A stretch of 64,000 nucleotides of DNA from contig NZ_CAMFKW010000009.1 in NCBI RefSeq assembly GCF_945957345.1, forward strand, positions 1-64,000, in the 5' to 3' direction. Numbering within the stretch: the first letter of the stretch is position 1; the number at the start of each line of letters is the position of its first letter. A model generated the notes under the pieces. That model saw nothing but the letters and a program-made list of their open reading frames with translations. It was not told the origin of the DNA and made no database searches. This document shows, piece after piece, positions 37,922 to 46,486 of this stretch. A program made the position numbers and the translations under genes. Origin of the DNA: an uncultured Allobosea sp. GTDB taxonomy: Bacteria > Pseudomonadota > Alphaproteobacteria > Rhizobiales > Beijerinckiaceae.

Positions 37922-38874
37922 CCGTGCTGCACCCTTGGATCGATCGCCGCATGCAGCAGTTCGACGAGGAGATTGATGAGCAGGAACAGCACCGAGATGG
38001 TCAGGATGATGCCGACCACCATCGGATAGTCGCGCCCCTCGACCGCACGCAGCAGCGGCGTCGACAGGCCCGGCCAGTTGAAGACGTATTCGACCAGCAC
38101 GGTGCCGCCGAGCAGCGTGCCCATCTGCAGACCCAGCACGGTGACGACCGGGTTCAGCGCATTGCGCAGCACATGCACGACGAGCACACGCTTCGGCGAC
38201 AGCCCCTTGGCGCGGGCGGTGCGGACATAATCATGGGCGAGCGCATCGAGCGTCGCCGCCCGCGTCATCCGGAACAGTACGGCGGCCAGGCCCTTGGCGA
38301 TCGCGATCGCCGGCAGCGCCAGGAGCTTGAGATGCTGGCCGGGATCCTGTGTGAAGGGCACGAAGCCACCCGCCGGCATGAGGCGAAGCGTCTGCGCGAA
38401 CAGCAGGACCAGCAGCGTGCCGACGACGAAGACCGGTACGGCGAGCAGGAGCGCGGTGATCCAGGAGGCGACACGATCGAAGGCGCCGCCGCGATGGACC
38501 GCGGCATAGACGCCGGCGGGCACGCCGACGACCACCGCAATCAACGTCCCCGCGAGGATCAATTCCAGCGTACGTGGCAGGCGAAGCGCGATCTCCTGGA
38601 TGACCGGGTAGTCGTCGACCAGCGAAGTACCGAGGTCGCCGCGGGCGAGGCCCGCCAGGAAATGGCCGTACTGGACCATCAGCGGCTGGTCGAGCCCGAG
38701 CTTCTCGCGCAATTCCTGCACCGTCGCCGGATCGGGCATGGCGCCGGAGGTCGAAAGCAGCAGCTCGGCGGGGTCTCCGGGCACCATGTGCAGCGCCAGG
38801 AACACGATCGTCGCGACGACCCAGGCCATCGCCAGGGTCAGGAACAGCCGTCGTCCGAGCCAGCCCGCGCTCAT
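37918..38874 (-). CDS. Dipeptide-type ABC transporter permease (DppB family), second set
   Basis: 318 residues. Begins with the GRRLFLTLAMAWVVATIVFL helix; ELREKLGLDQPLMVQYGHFL and EAA loop DYVRTARAKGLSPKRVLVVH are typical DppB blocks. Partner of the DppC-type permease next to it. It overlaps the binding-protein stop by four bases. Confidence 0.88.
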   Translation of the reverse strand: MSAGWLGRRLFLTLAMAWVVATIVFLALHMVPGDPAELLLSTSGAMPDPATVQELREKLGLDQPLMVQYGHFLAGLARGDLGTSLVDDYPVIQEIALRLPRTLELILAGTLIAVVVGVPAGVYAAVHRGGAFDRVASWITALLLAVPVFVVGTLLVLLFAQTLRLMPAGGFVPFTQDPGQHLKLLALPAIAIAKGLAAVLFRMTRAATLDALAHDYVRTARAKGLSPKRVLVVHVLRNALNPVVTVLGLQMGTLLGGTVLVEYVFNWPGLSTPLLRAVEGRDYPMVVGIILTISVLFLLINLLVELLHAAIDPRVQHG

Positions 38875-40403
38875 CCGAAATACGTCTCCTCAAGCATGTT
38901 GCCGGAGGAGGTCGAGAGCGCACCGGGCTGGTTGACGAAGCCCATCACGCCCTTGTCCATGCCATAGCCCTGCTCACGCCAGGCGAGGCCGACCATCGGC
39001 ACCTCCTCGAGGGCGGCACGCTGCATCTCCTTGTAGATCTCGACGCGCTTGGCCTGGTCGAACTCGGCCCGGCCCTTGGCCAGCGCGGCGACGGTGCGCG
39101 GCGCGTCGACTTTGAAGGAACGCCCATGCGTCGGCGAAAGCGAGGTGTCGAGCACCACGGTCAGCCCGTCCGGATCGTTGTTGTCCGAGGACACGCCGTG
39201 GATCGCCATGTCGTACTGGCCGCGCGTGCCGCGGCTCACCCGCGTCGACCAGTCGGGAAGCTGCAGTTCCGCCTGGATGCCGATCGCCGCGAGATATTGC
39301 TGGACGATTTCGGCGGTGTCCTTGTGCATGCCGAACTGGGCGGTAGCGAGAATGGTGGTCTGGAAGCCGTTGGCGAAGCCCGCTTCGGTCAACAGCGCCT
39401 TGGACCGGGCCGGATCGTAGTTCCAGCCATGCGCCAGCTCCTTGTCGTACCAGGGCGTGCCCTCGACGATCGGCACGCCTTCGAGCGGTTTGCCGCGTCC
39501 GAAGAAGGCGACCTTGACGATGTCCTCGCGCTTCACCGCGTGGGCGACGGCGCGGCGCACGCGCGGATCGTTGAAGGGCGGCTTCGTGCCGTTGAAGAGC
39601 ACGTCCATGAACGGCCCTTCCTGGGTGTCGAGCTTCAGGCGCGGATCGGCCTGGACCGTCGCCATCGACTGCCAGGGCACGTATTCGATCATGTCGACGT
39701 CGCCCGAGATCAGCGCCGCGTTGCGCAGGTTCTCGTCGGCATAAACGATGAACTTGATGCCCTTCGCCTTGGGAATGCCCGGCTTGTAGAACTTGTCGAA
39801 GGCCGCAAGCTCCAGCGAGGTGCCGCGCTCCTGCCCGACGAGGCGGAAGGGGCCGGCGCCGATCGGCTCGTTCGGGGTCGATTTCCGCCAGATCACGAAG
39901 GTGTTGTAGTTGGCGAACCAGCTCGGCAGCGTGACCAGCGGTTCCTTGGTGATGAGGCGGACCGTCTGCGGATCGGGGATTTCGATGCGCTCGATCAACT
40001 GGAACTGCGAGCGCATATAGGCGGTCGATTTCTCGCCGGCGATCTGCTCGATCGACCATTTCACGTCGTCTGCCGTGACCGGCTCGCCATTATGGAAGAC
40101 GCAGCCCTTGCGCAGCTTGAAGACCCAGGCGCCATCGGCATCGCGCGACCAGGATTCCGCGAGCTCGCCGCGCAATTCGCCCTTGCCGTCATAGGAAACG
40201 AGGCTGCGGTTGATCAGCATCTTGACCGTGCCGGCCGACGCACCCGTCGAAACCCAGGGCTGCAGGTTCGGCGGGAAAGCCGAGAGGCCGTAGCGGATGA
40301 TCCCGGCGGCGCGTTGCGCGCTCGCGGGGCGTATCAGGAAGGGCGAGGCCAGCAGCGGACCGGCAAGACCGGCACCAAGGACGGAACGGCGAGAGATGGT
40401 CAT
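38871..40403 (-). CDS. Dipeptide-type ABC transporter binding protein, second set
   Basis: 510 residues from MTISRRSVLGAG, with AGAGGAT upstream; the frame runs further upstream without a credible start. The N-terminus (SRRSVLGAGLAGPLLASPFL) looks like a twin-arginine or Sec signal. Family 5 binding protein: WVFKLRKGCVFHNGEPVTAD, RRAVAHAVKREDIVKVAF, ARSKALLTEAGFANGFQTTI. First gene of the eleven-gene minus-strand run, divergent from a GntR/FCD regulator. Ligand unknown; family members bind peptides, glutathione and opines. Confidence 0.88.
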   Translation of the reverse strand: MTISRRSVLGAGLAGPLLASPFLIRPASAQRAAGIIRYGLSAFPPNLQPWVSTGASAGTVKMLINRSLVSYDGKGELRGELAESWSRDADGAWVFKLRKGCVFHNGEPVTADDVKWSIEQIAGEKSTAYMRSQFQLIERIEIPDPQTVRLITKEPLVTLPSWFANYNTFVIWRKSTPNEPIGAGPFRLVGQERGTSLELAAFDKFYKPGIPKAKGIKFIVYADENLRNAALISGDVDMIEYVPWQSMATVQADPRLKLDTQEGPFMDVLFNGTKPPFNDPRVRRAVAHAVKREDIVKVAFFGRGKPLEGVPIVEGTPWYDKELAHGWNYDPARSKALLTEAGFANGFQTTILATAQFGMHKDTAEIVQQYLAAIGIQAELQLPDWSTRVSRGTRGQYDMAIHGVSSDNNDPDGLTVVLDTSLSPTHGRSFKVDAPRTVAALAKGRAEFDQAKRVEIYKEMQRAALEEVPMVGLAWREQGYGMDKGVMGFVNQPGALSTSSGNMLEETYFG

Positions 40404-40648
40404 CGGCTGATCCTCTGCTGCTGGGTCCGGCTGCCTGAGGGCTTCAAGCCCTGTCGCGTCCCGTCGATGGCGGGAGGGGCGGAGCCGGGCGGACGCGAGC
40501 AATAACCGCGCCAGCGATCCGACAAGGCCGGCCGCGCCCGGTCAAACGGCCCGGACTCCGGCTCTCTGTCGCGATGGTGGCGTGCACGGTCATGCGGTTC
40601 CCCGGCGTGGCTTCGCCATAGACGAATGGGCGAGCCACGCTCTTGATG

Positions 40649-40666
40649 CGCCATGTATACGTGGCG
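40649..40666. promoter_or_regulatory. Near-perfect 18-bp palindrome, probable GntR/FCD operator
   Basis: CGCCATGTATACGTGGCG: two 9-bp arms with a single mismatch, centred on GTATAC. FCD-type GntR regulators bind short palindromes with such centres. It lies in the 315-bp region between the divergent binding-protein gene and the regulator gene, 52 bases before the regulator start. I see no gene in the region. Confidence 0.6.
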
Positions 40667-40718
40667 GATTTTTTGTTGTCTACTCTCGAACGCCCTATGG
40701 AAGAGCGAAAGGGGCGCG

Positions 40719-41408
40719 ATGTCGATGGCCGTGATCGAACAGGACGAGATGGCCGCATTGCGCGGCAAGCCGACCCGGGAACGGGTCTACCTCTATGTGC
40801 GCGAGCAGATCCTGCGCGGCCGCTTCCTCGGCGGCAGCTTCATCGAGGAGGAAGAGATTTCCTCCGCTCTAGGCGTGTCGCGGACGCCGGTCCGCGAGGC
40901 GTTCCACCGTCTCGAAGCCGAGCGCTTCATCGACCTGCTGCCGCGCCGCGGCGCGCTCGTCCGGCAGGTGACGGCGAAGGAACTGCTCGATCTCTACGAG
41001 ACCCGGCGCATGATCGAGGGCCATGCGATCCGTCGGATCTGCCAGGAGGAACTACCGGTTCCCGCCGCCATGCACGCGATCCTCGAGCAACTGGAGCGCC
41101 TGCCGCAGACCGACTATTTCAGCCGGGTCGAGCTCAACCGCGAGTTCCACTTCGTCATGATCGCCGCGCTCGGCAATGTCGTGCTGTCGGAGCTCTACCA
41201 GTCGCTCGGCGCCCGCCAGCAGCGTGTCGCGATGACCGCGATCAATACCGATCCGACGCGCGTCGCACGCATCAGCAAGGAGCATCACGCTCTGGTCGCA
41301 GCTCTCTCCGAATGGGACGAGGAGAAGGCGCTCGCCATCCTCGAACAGCATCTGCGGCCGATGGTCGGCGTGATCTCGCGATTGCCGGAACAGGCGGCCG
41401 AAGCCTGA
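40719..41408 (+). CDS. GntR-family (FCD/VanR-type) regulator
   Basis: 229 residues from the ATG preceded by AAAGGGG; an in-frame ATG further upstream would run through the palindrome and is unlikely. Winged helix-turn-helix at 15-80 (ALGVSRTPVREAFHRLEAER), then an all-helical FCD ligand domain with metal-type His residues (NREFHFVMI, KEHHALVAAL, EQHLRPM). FCD domains sense small carboxylic acids. It is divergent from the eleven-gene operon and convergent with the HAL-family gene (4-bp gap), so it probably represses the operon to its left. Confidence 0.9.
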   Translation: MSMAVIEQDEMAALRGKPTRERVYLYVREQILRGRFLGGSFIEEEEISSALGVSRTPVREAFHRLEAERFIDLLPRRGALVRQVTAKELLDLYETRRMIEGHAIRRICQEELPVPAAMHAILEQLERLPQTDYFSRVELNREFHFVMIAALGNVVLSELYQSLGARQQRVAMTAINTDPTRVARISKEHHALVAALSEWDEEKALAILEQHLRPMVGVISRLPEQAAEA

Positions 41409-41412
41409 CACG

Positions 41413-42864
41413 TCAGACGAGGTCCAGCATGGCCTGAAGCGCACTGCGGTGTTCCCCGAGATGCCGCAATAACGGATCGAGATGGGGCACGCGGTCGCCA
41501 GCCGCCGCGAAAGGCACCACCTCCCGCACCAGCGCATGAAGCTTGCCGGTGACGGCACCAAGCGGCGTCGCCTTGCGGATATCGACGGCCTGCGCGGCGA
41601 CCATCAATTCGACCCCCGCGATCGACCGGCACAGCGACGCGACCTCCCCGGTCTTGCGCGCCGCGAGGCCGGCCATGCCGGCCCGGTCGAGATTCCCATT
41701 GGAGTGGCTGGAGCTGGCGAGTTCATGCACCACGGGCGCGGTCGCGAGGCGCGCCTCGGAGGTGATCGCCTTGTGGAACTGCGCCAGCCCGTTGAAACCG
41801 GGCAAGCCGACGCCGTCTTCCTCGATCAGCCCGACAGTCAGCCCCGACCAGAAGGAATCGACCTGCTTGGCGACGCGCTCAGCCGAGCTCGTCATCACCG
41901 GCGCGAAGCCGAGCCGCGCGATATCGAGCGCCATCGACAGCGAGACCGTGTCGAAATTCGCGACCGAGACCAGCGCCTGTTCCTCGATCGAGACGATCGG
42001 GTTGTTCTGGCTGGCGCTGAGTTCGGCCTCGACCTGTCCATAGGCGAAGGACAGGCTGTCGGCCGCCGTGCCATGGAGCAGCGGCAGCGAGCGAAAGCTC
42101 AGTGGATCCTGCAGATGGCGCGGTCCGCCCTTGGCGAAGAGATAGCTCCCAGCGAGATAGCCGCGAATACGGGTGCCATGCCGCTTGAGGCCGGCGAAAG
42201 GCCGCGACTGCAGGGCGGCGTTCGAGACGATGGAGGGATTGGCCGCGAAGCCTTCCATGCTGAACGCAGCGATCAGGCTCCACTGGTCGAGAACATCCCG
42301 CAAATCGGCCATGGCCAGCGCCGCCGTGCCGAGCGCGAGCGCGCTGGAATTCAGCATCGCCAGCGCCTCGCCGGCCTGCAATTCGATGTCGGAGTAGAGC
42401 GTCAGAGCCAGATCGGTGATCGGCGCCATGTCGCTCTGGCCCATCGAGCCCCAGATATGGACGTCGATCTGACGATCCGCGTTCAAGGCGGCAACCAGTC
42501 GCTCGGCGAGCAGCGGCCGGACGCCGAGACGCCCGCTCGCCATCGAATTGAGCAGAACCGCCATCATCGCCCGCACGGCCTCATGTGGCGCCAGCGGACC
42601 ATGCGCGACGTTATGGGTTAGCAGCAGGCGGCGGTTGAACTCGCCGATCCGGTCGTGCGCCAACGGCACGCCGGTCTTGGCGCCGACGCTGGTGGTGACG
42701 CCATAGACTTTCTCGCCGCGCGCCACGGCGCCATCCACGACGGCGCGGGCCGCCTTCATCCGCTCGACCGCCTCCGCCGTGAGCGAAACCGCCACCTTCT
42801 CCCGGGCAATGCGGACGAGTTGATCGATCGTGAGGTCGAAACCTGTGATGTCGACATGGCTCAT
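41413..42864 (-). CDS. HAL/PAL-family lyase lacking the MIO tripeptide
   Basis: 483 residues from an ATG with GGGGAGG at good distance. Aromatic amino-acid lyase fold: Tyr54 in EKVYGVTTSVGAKTGV, LLLTHNVAHGPLAP, ELSASQNNPIV and VANFDTVSLSMALD align with active-site blocks of histidine and phenylalanine ammonia-lyases. The segment that should read GS-x-G-Ala-Ser-Gly-D is GSMGQSDMAP (139-148), so the self-cyclising Ala-Ser-Gly is missing and no MIO cofactor can form. It is therefore not an ordinary ammonia-lyase. MIO-free relatives that eliminate trimethylamine (ergothionase type) exist to my recollection. It is divergent from ttdA-like genes across a region with operator-like repeats. Confidence 0.85.
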   Translation of the reverse strand: MSHVDITGFDLTIDQLVRIAREKVAVSLTAEAVERMKAARAVVDGAVARGEKVYGVTTSVGAKTGVPLAHDRIGEFNRRLLLTHNVAHGPLAPHEAVRAMMAVLLNSMASGRLGVRPLLAERLVAALNADRQIDVHIWGSMGQSDMAPITDLALTLYSDIELQAGEALAMLNSSALALGTAALAMADLRDVLDQWSLIAAFSMEGFAANPSIVSNAALQSRPFAGLKRHGTRIRGYLAGSYLFAKGGPRHLQDPLSFRSLPLLHGTAADSLSFAYGQVEAELSASQNNPIVSIEEQALVSVANFDTVSLSMALDIARLGFAPVMTSSAERVAKQVDSFWSGLTVGLIEEDGVGLPGFNGLAQFHKAITSEARLATAPVVHELASSSHSNGNLDRAGMAGLAARKTGEVASLCRSIAGVELMVAAQAVDIRKATPLGAVTGKLHALVREVVPFAAAGDRVPHLDPLLRHLGEHRSALQAMLDLV

Positions 42865-43006
42865 GGCAATTACCTCCCCAGCACGACCGCCTGACATTCG
42901 GAGAGTTTCTCCGCCACCCGGCCTGTTCTTCAGCGCGCGAACGCAACACCGTATGCGCAGCCCTGACCGATTCCGTGATGGCCGGGAAGCACGCGCATGC
43001 GACCGG

Positions 43007-43090
43007 GAAACGCTTTCGTTTCATTCATTGAAATAGAGCACGGCCGCACGGCCGCTCGCCCCGGATCCGCTAGTTTCAGATCATTGAAAC
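43007..43090. promoter_or_regulatory. Operator-like repeat cluster between the HAL-family and hydratase genes
   Basis: Three overlapping or adjacent perfect inverted repeats: GAAACG-N4-CGTTTC (43007-43022), TTTCA-N5-TGAAA (43019-43033) and GTTTCA-N6-TGAAAC (43073-43090). The last ends 12 bases before the hydratase start codon. The composite CGTTTCATT-N4-GAAAT (43017-43034) recurs at 50377-50394. An IclR or GntR protein is the likely binder. The rest of the 238-bp region shows nothing I can name. Confidence 0.6.
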
Positions 43091-43102
43091 GGGCTTGAGC
43101 GC

Positions 43103-43972
43103 ATGGCGATCACCTACGATCTGGTCAAGGAGGTCACCGCCAATCTCTATGATTGGTCGCTGCGCCGCATCCCGGAATCCTCAAAGGCCGAGTTTCGCAA
43201 GGCGCTGGCGACAGAAACCGAACCGCAGGCGCGCCAGACGCTGGCCTTCATGCTCGACAGCGCCGAACGCGCCGAACAGACCGGCAAATTCCTCTGCTCC
43301 GATGCCGGCGTGCCCTCATACACGCTCAAGATCGGCTCCGGCGCCCGGATGCAAGGCGATATCCGCCAGGCCATCGTCGACGGCTTCGCCGATCTCGTCC
43401 GCACGATCCAGCCGCCGCTCCTGCGCTTCGTCACCAATCCCCTGACCAATGAGCGCAGCTTCCACGGCAAGGACATGCCGCTGGTCTCCTGCGAGTTGAT
43501 CGGTGATGTCGACTATCTCGACATCACCTGCGCGCCCAAGGCGCTCGGCGGCGGGCGCTGGGCCGCGATCGAGACGCTGGTCAGCCCGAGCCTGGAGGAG
43601 ATCGAGCGCTGCATTCTGGAGCTCGTCCTGCGTGCCGGCGGACAGCATTGCCCGCCCGTCGTGATCGGCGTCGGCATCGGCGGTACCTTCGACCATGCCG
43701 CCAAGCTCTCCAAGGACGCGACGTTACGACCCTTCGGCGAGCGCAATCCCGAGACGATGGTTGCCGAGATGGAGGAACGCCTGACCCGCGCGGTCAACCA
43801 GATGGGCTTCGGCCCGATGGGCGTCGGCGGCTCGACCACGACCTTCGGCGTCCATATCGAGTACGCCTCGGGCCATGGCTTCACGCCGATCGCAGTCTCC
43901 TTCAATTGCTGGATCAACCGGCGCACCCGCGCGCGCATCCATAATTCCGGCGTGGTGGAGCGGATCGAATGA
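43103..43972 (+). CDS. Class-I fumarase / L-tartrate dehydratase-type hydro-lyase, alpha subunit
   Basis: 289 residues. Fe-S hydro-lyase alpha domain. Cys65 (KFLCSDAG), Cys183 (GQHCPPVV) and Cys269 (SFNCWINR) have the spacing I expect for the three [4Fe-4S] ligands of the TtdA/fumarase class-I family. The family GIGGT box is present (VIGVGIGGTFDHAAKLSKDA), but the usual KGGGSEN block is altered to CAPKALGGGRWA with an extra Cys143, so substrate preference may differ from fumarate or tartrate. It forms a complex with the beta subunit, whose gene overlaps by four bases. Ribosome-binding site weak. Confidence 0.83.
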   Translation: MAITYDLVKEVTANLYDWSLRRIPESSKAEFRKALATETEPQARQTLAFMLDSAERAEQTGKFLCSDAGVPSYTLKIGSGARMQGDIRQAIVDGFADLVRTIQPPLLRFVTNPLTNERSFHGKDMPLVSCELIGDVDYLDITCAPKALGGGRWAAIETLVSPSLEEIERCILELVLRAGGQHCPPVVIGVGIGGTFDHAAKLSKDATLRPFGERNPETMVAEMEERLTRAVNQMGFGPMGVGGSTTTFGVHIEYASGHGFTPIAVSFNCWINRRTRARIHNSGVVERIE

Positions 43973-44610
43973 CGACCCCGTCGCTCCGCCGCCTCACCCT
44001 GCCCCTGTCCCGCGAAGACGCGCGATCGCTGAAGCTCGGCGAGGTCGTGCTGCTCGACGGCGACGCGGTCGCGACCGTCGGCATGCCCACGCAGAAGCGC
44101 ATGGTCGCGGAACTCGCAGCCGCCCGCGAACTGCCCCTGCCACTGCGCGGCGGCGCCTTCTTCCACATGGGCGTGAGCTATGAGGAAGCCCCGAACGGCC
44201 CCGGCCCGCTGCATTACGTCAACCCGACCACGTCGAGCCGCTTCGACCATCTGATGCCGACCTTGATCCGGACGCTTGGCCTCAGCGCGACCGGCGGCAA
44301 GGGCGGGCTCGGGCGTGAAAGCGTCGAAGCGATGCGCGACATCGGCTGCGTCTATTTCTCCTTCGTCGGCGGCGCTTCCGCGCTGCTGAGCCAGGGCGTC
44401 CAGGCCGTGACGGATTGCGCCTGGACCGACCTGATCATGCAGTTCCGCCTGAACCGCATCCGGCTCGACGGCTTCGGCCCCGTGATCATCGCCATCGATG
44501 CGCACGGCAACTCGATCTACGAGCGCCTGATGGCATCGGCGCGCGAACGGATGCCCGACATCCTGCAATCGCTTCACCCCTCTGCGGGCAACAACGAGAC
44601 ATCGCGATGA
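43969..44610 (+). CDS. Class-I fumarase / L-tartrate dehydratase-type hydro-lyase, beta subunit
   Basis: 213 residues. TtdB-like swivelling domain with GPLHYVNPTTSSRFDHLMPT, ATGGKGGLGRESVEAM and CVYFSFVGGASALLSQGVQA. The RDxxHKR substrate-binding box of typical members is replaced by VGMPTQKR (about residues 37-44), again suggesting an altered substrate. With the alpha subunit it should add or remove water across a C=C bond next to a carboxylate. It overlaps both neighbours (ATGA junctions), so alpha, beta and the oxidoreductase are one operon. Confidence 0.82.
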   Translation: MTTPSLRRLTLPLSREDARSLKLGEVVLLDGDAVATVGMPTQKRMVAELAAARELPLPLRGGAFFHMGVSYEEAPNGPGPLHYVNPTTSSRFDHLMPTLIRTLGLSATGGKGGLGRESVEAMRDIGCVYFSFVGGASALLSQGVQAVTDCAWTDLIMQFRLNRIRLDGFGPVIIAIDAHGNSIYERLMASARERMPDILQSLHPSAGNNETSR

Positions 44611-45590
44611 AAGTGATCGAAATCACCCGGCCCGGCGGCCCAGAGGTCCTGGCCTTCGGCGAACGCCCGCGGCCCGAGCTCGGCCCGAACGACGCGCTGA
44701 TCCGCGTCCGCGCCGCCGGCGTCAACCGCCCCGATATCCAGCAGCGCCGCGGGCTCTATCCGCCACCGCCCGGCGCGACCGACCTGCCTGGTCTCGACGT
44801 CTCCGGCGTGGTCGAGGCGGTCGGCGCCGATGTCGCCTGGCCCAAGGTCGGCGACAGCGTCTGCGCGCTGGCCAATGGTGGCGGCTATGCCGAGTTCTGC
44901 GTGGTGCCGGCTTCGCAATGCCTGCCCTTGCCGGATGGTTTCTCCTTCGCGCAGGCCGCCGCGCTGCCGGAAGTCTTCTTCACCGCCTGGAACAACGTGA
45001 TCTGGCTCGGCCGACTGGCCGAAGGCGAGACCTTGCTGGTCCAGGGCGGCACCAGCGGCGTCGGCATGGCCGCGATCCAGCTCGCCAAGCAGCTTAGAGG
45101 CGCCCGCGTGATCGCGACCGCGGGCTCGGCCAAGAAACGCGCTGTCAGCCTGGAGATCGGAGCCGATTACGCCGTCGATTATCGCGCCGACTGGGTCGCC
45201 GAGATCGAGGCTGCGATCGGCAAGGAAAAGGTCGATGTCGTGCTCGACGCGCAGGCCGGCCCCTATACCGAAATGCAGCTCGGCCTGCTCGCGCCGGACG
45301 GGCGCGTCGTCCTGATCGCGAGCCATCTCGGTCAGACCGCGGAGGTGAATGTCCGCAACATCGTCCGCCGCAGGCTGACCCTGACCGGCTCGACGCTACG
45401 CCCGCGCACCGCCGCCTATAAGGGCCGGATCGCCATGGAGCTGGTCGATCAGGTCTGGCCCCGGCTCGCGGACGGCAGAATCCGCAGCCATATCTGCGCG
45501 ACCTTCGACTGGGCCGATGTCCGCGACGCCCATGCGTTGATGGATGCGGGCGAGCAGATCGGCAAGGTCGTCCTGACCATGCCGGGCTGA
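44607..45590 (+). CDS. Quinone-oxidoreductase-like medium-chain dehydrogenase/reductase
   Basis: 327 residues from the ATG overlapping the previous stop. MDR superfamily without the catalytic zinc Cys: GroES-like N-terminal domain (VRAAGVNRPDIQQRRGLYPP), nucleotide motif VQGGTSGVGMAAIQLAKQL near 145-163, and GETLLVQGGTSGVG preceding it. This is the zeta-crystallin/QOR type, reducing quinones or enoyl groups with NADPH. Operon position after a hydratase suggests it works on an alpha,beta-unsaturated intermediate of the same pathway. Confidence 0.87.
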   Translation: MKVIEITRPGGPEVLAFGERPRPELGPNDALIRVRAAGVNRPDIQQRRGLYPPPPGATDLPGLDVSGVVEAVGADVAWPKVGDSVCALANGGGYAEFCVVPASQCLPLPDGFSFAQAAALPEVFFTAWNNVIWLGRLAEGETLLVQGGTSGVGMAAIQLAKQLRGARVIATAGSAKKRAVSLEIGADYAVDYRADWVAEIEAAIGKEKVDVVLDAQAGPYTEMQLGLLAPDGRVVLIASHLGQTAEVNVRNIVRRRLTLTGSTLRPRTAAYKGRIAMELVDQVWPRLADGRIRSHICATFDWADVRDAHALMDAGEQIGKVVLTMPG

Positions 45591-45658
45591 GTATCGCGGA
45601 GCAAAGCCTCAAAAACTGCAAGCAAGCGCTGCGGGTTCTGCTCTAGTGTCGGCCTTCG

Positions 45659-46486
45659 TTGTCGTCACGCCGGACCCGCAGATTGTTCTCCTTCGCCCCC
45701 GTTCAATCCGTCCTCAAGGCGCTCAAGCTGCTCACCGAGGTCAATCGCTCCAGCCCGGCGACCGTGGGCGAATTGCATCGCCGCACCGGCCTGCCGAAGC
45801 CGACCATCGTGCGCCTGCTGGAGACGCTGATCGAGGCCGGCTATGTCAGCCGCGACGAGCGCATGCGCGGCTATCTCGTCACCTCGCAGGTCACGCAGCT
45901 AAGCTCGGGTTTCCATGGCGCGCCGATGGTGATCGAAGCCGCGCGCCCCTGGGCGACGGCGCTGACCCGCCAGATCAAGTGGCCCTGCGCCGTCTGCCTG
46001 CTCGACTACGACGCCGTCATCGTCCGCTTCAGCACGATTCCGGACAGCCCGATCTCGCCCTTCCACGCCACGCTCGGCTATCGCCTCAGCCTCGGCGGGC
46101 GGGCGCTCGGACGCGCCTATCTCGCCTTCTGTCCGGATGAGGAGCGTGCCGTGCTGCTCGCGGCAATGCGGGCCTCCTCCGACGCTGAAAACAGCAGCCT
46201 CGCCGACGAGGATATCGAGCGCCTGATCGCGCAGGCCCGCTGGCGCGGCTATACCGAGCGGGACAGCACAGCCGAGCCGCGCAACTCGGCGACGATCGCC
46301 GTGCCGATCAAGCTCGGCGAACGGGTGCTCGCGACCTTCGGCGTCACCTTCTTCCGCGCGGCTGTCGCCAATCCCGAGGACAAGGCGCGCATCATCCATC
46401 CCTTGAAGAAGGCGGCCGCCAGCATCGAGGCGCAGTTGGAAGCGCTCTCGCAATCCATGGGCGTCGCGTTTCAAGGAGAGAAATGA
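45659..46486 (+). CDS. IclR-family regulator
   Basis: 275 residues if read from a TTG; an in-frame stop lies five codons upstream and the next TTG is eight codons later, so an ATG start is not available. N-terminal winged helix (SVLKALKLLTEVNRSSPATV, then HRRTGLPKPTIVRLLETL) and a GAF-like IclR effector domain from about 90 onward (RLSLGGRALGRAYLAFC, TIAVPIKLGERVLATFGVTF). IclR proteins sense small organic acids. Position inside the hydratase cluster makes it the leading candidate to bind the repeated boxes upstream. Confidence 0.87.
   Translation: MSSRRTRRLFSFAPVQSVLKALKLLTEVNRSSPATVGELHRRTGLPKPTIVRLLETLIEAGYVSRDERMRGYLVTSQVTQLSSGFHGAPMVIEAARPWATALTRQIKWPCAVCLLDYDAVIVRFSTIPDSPISPFHATLGYRLSLGGRALGRAYLAFCPDEERAVLLAAMRASSDAENSSLADEDIERLIAQARWRGYTERDSTAEPRNSATIAVPIKLGERVLATFGVTFFRAAVANPEDKARIIHPLKKAAASIEAQLEALSQSMGVAFQGEK

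Noticed and set aside
41413-42864. HAL-family gene as hutH (histidine degradation)
   Set aside because: No MIO tripeptide and no hutU, hutI or hutG neighbours.
46467-46484. A third CGTTTCA-N6-GAAAT match at the end of the IclR gene
   Set aside because: It lies inside coding sequence and overlaps a purine-rich ribosome-binding-like stretch, with a spacer unlike the other two; probably coincidence.
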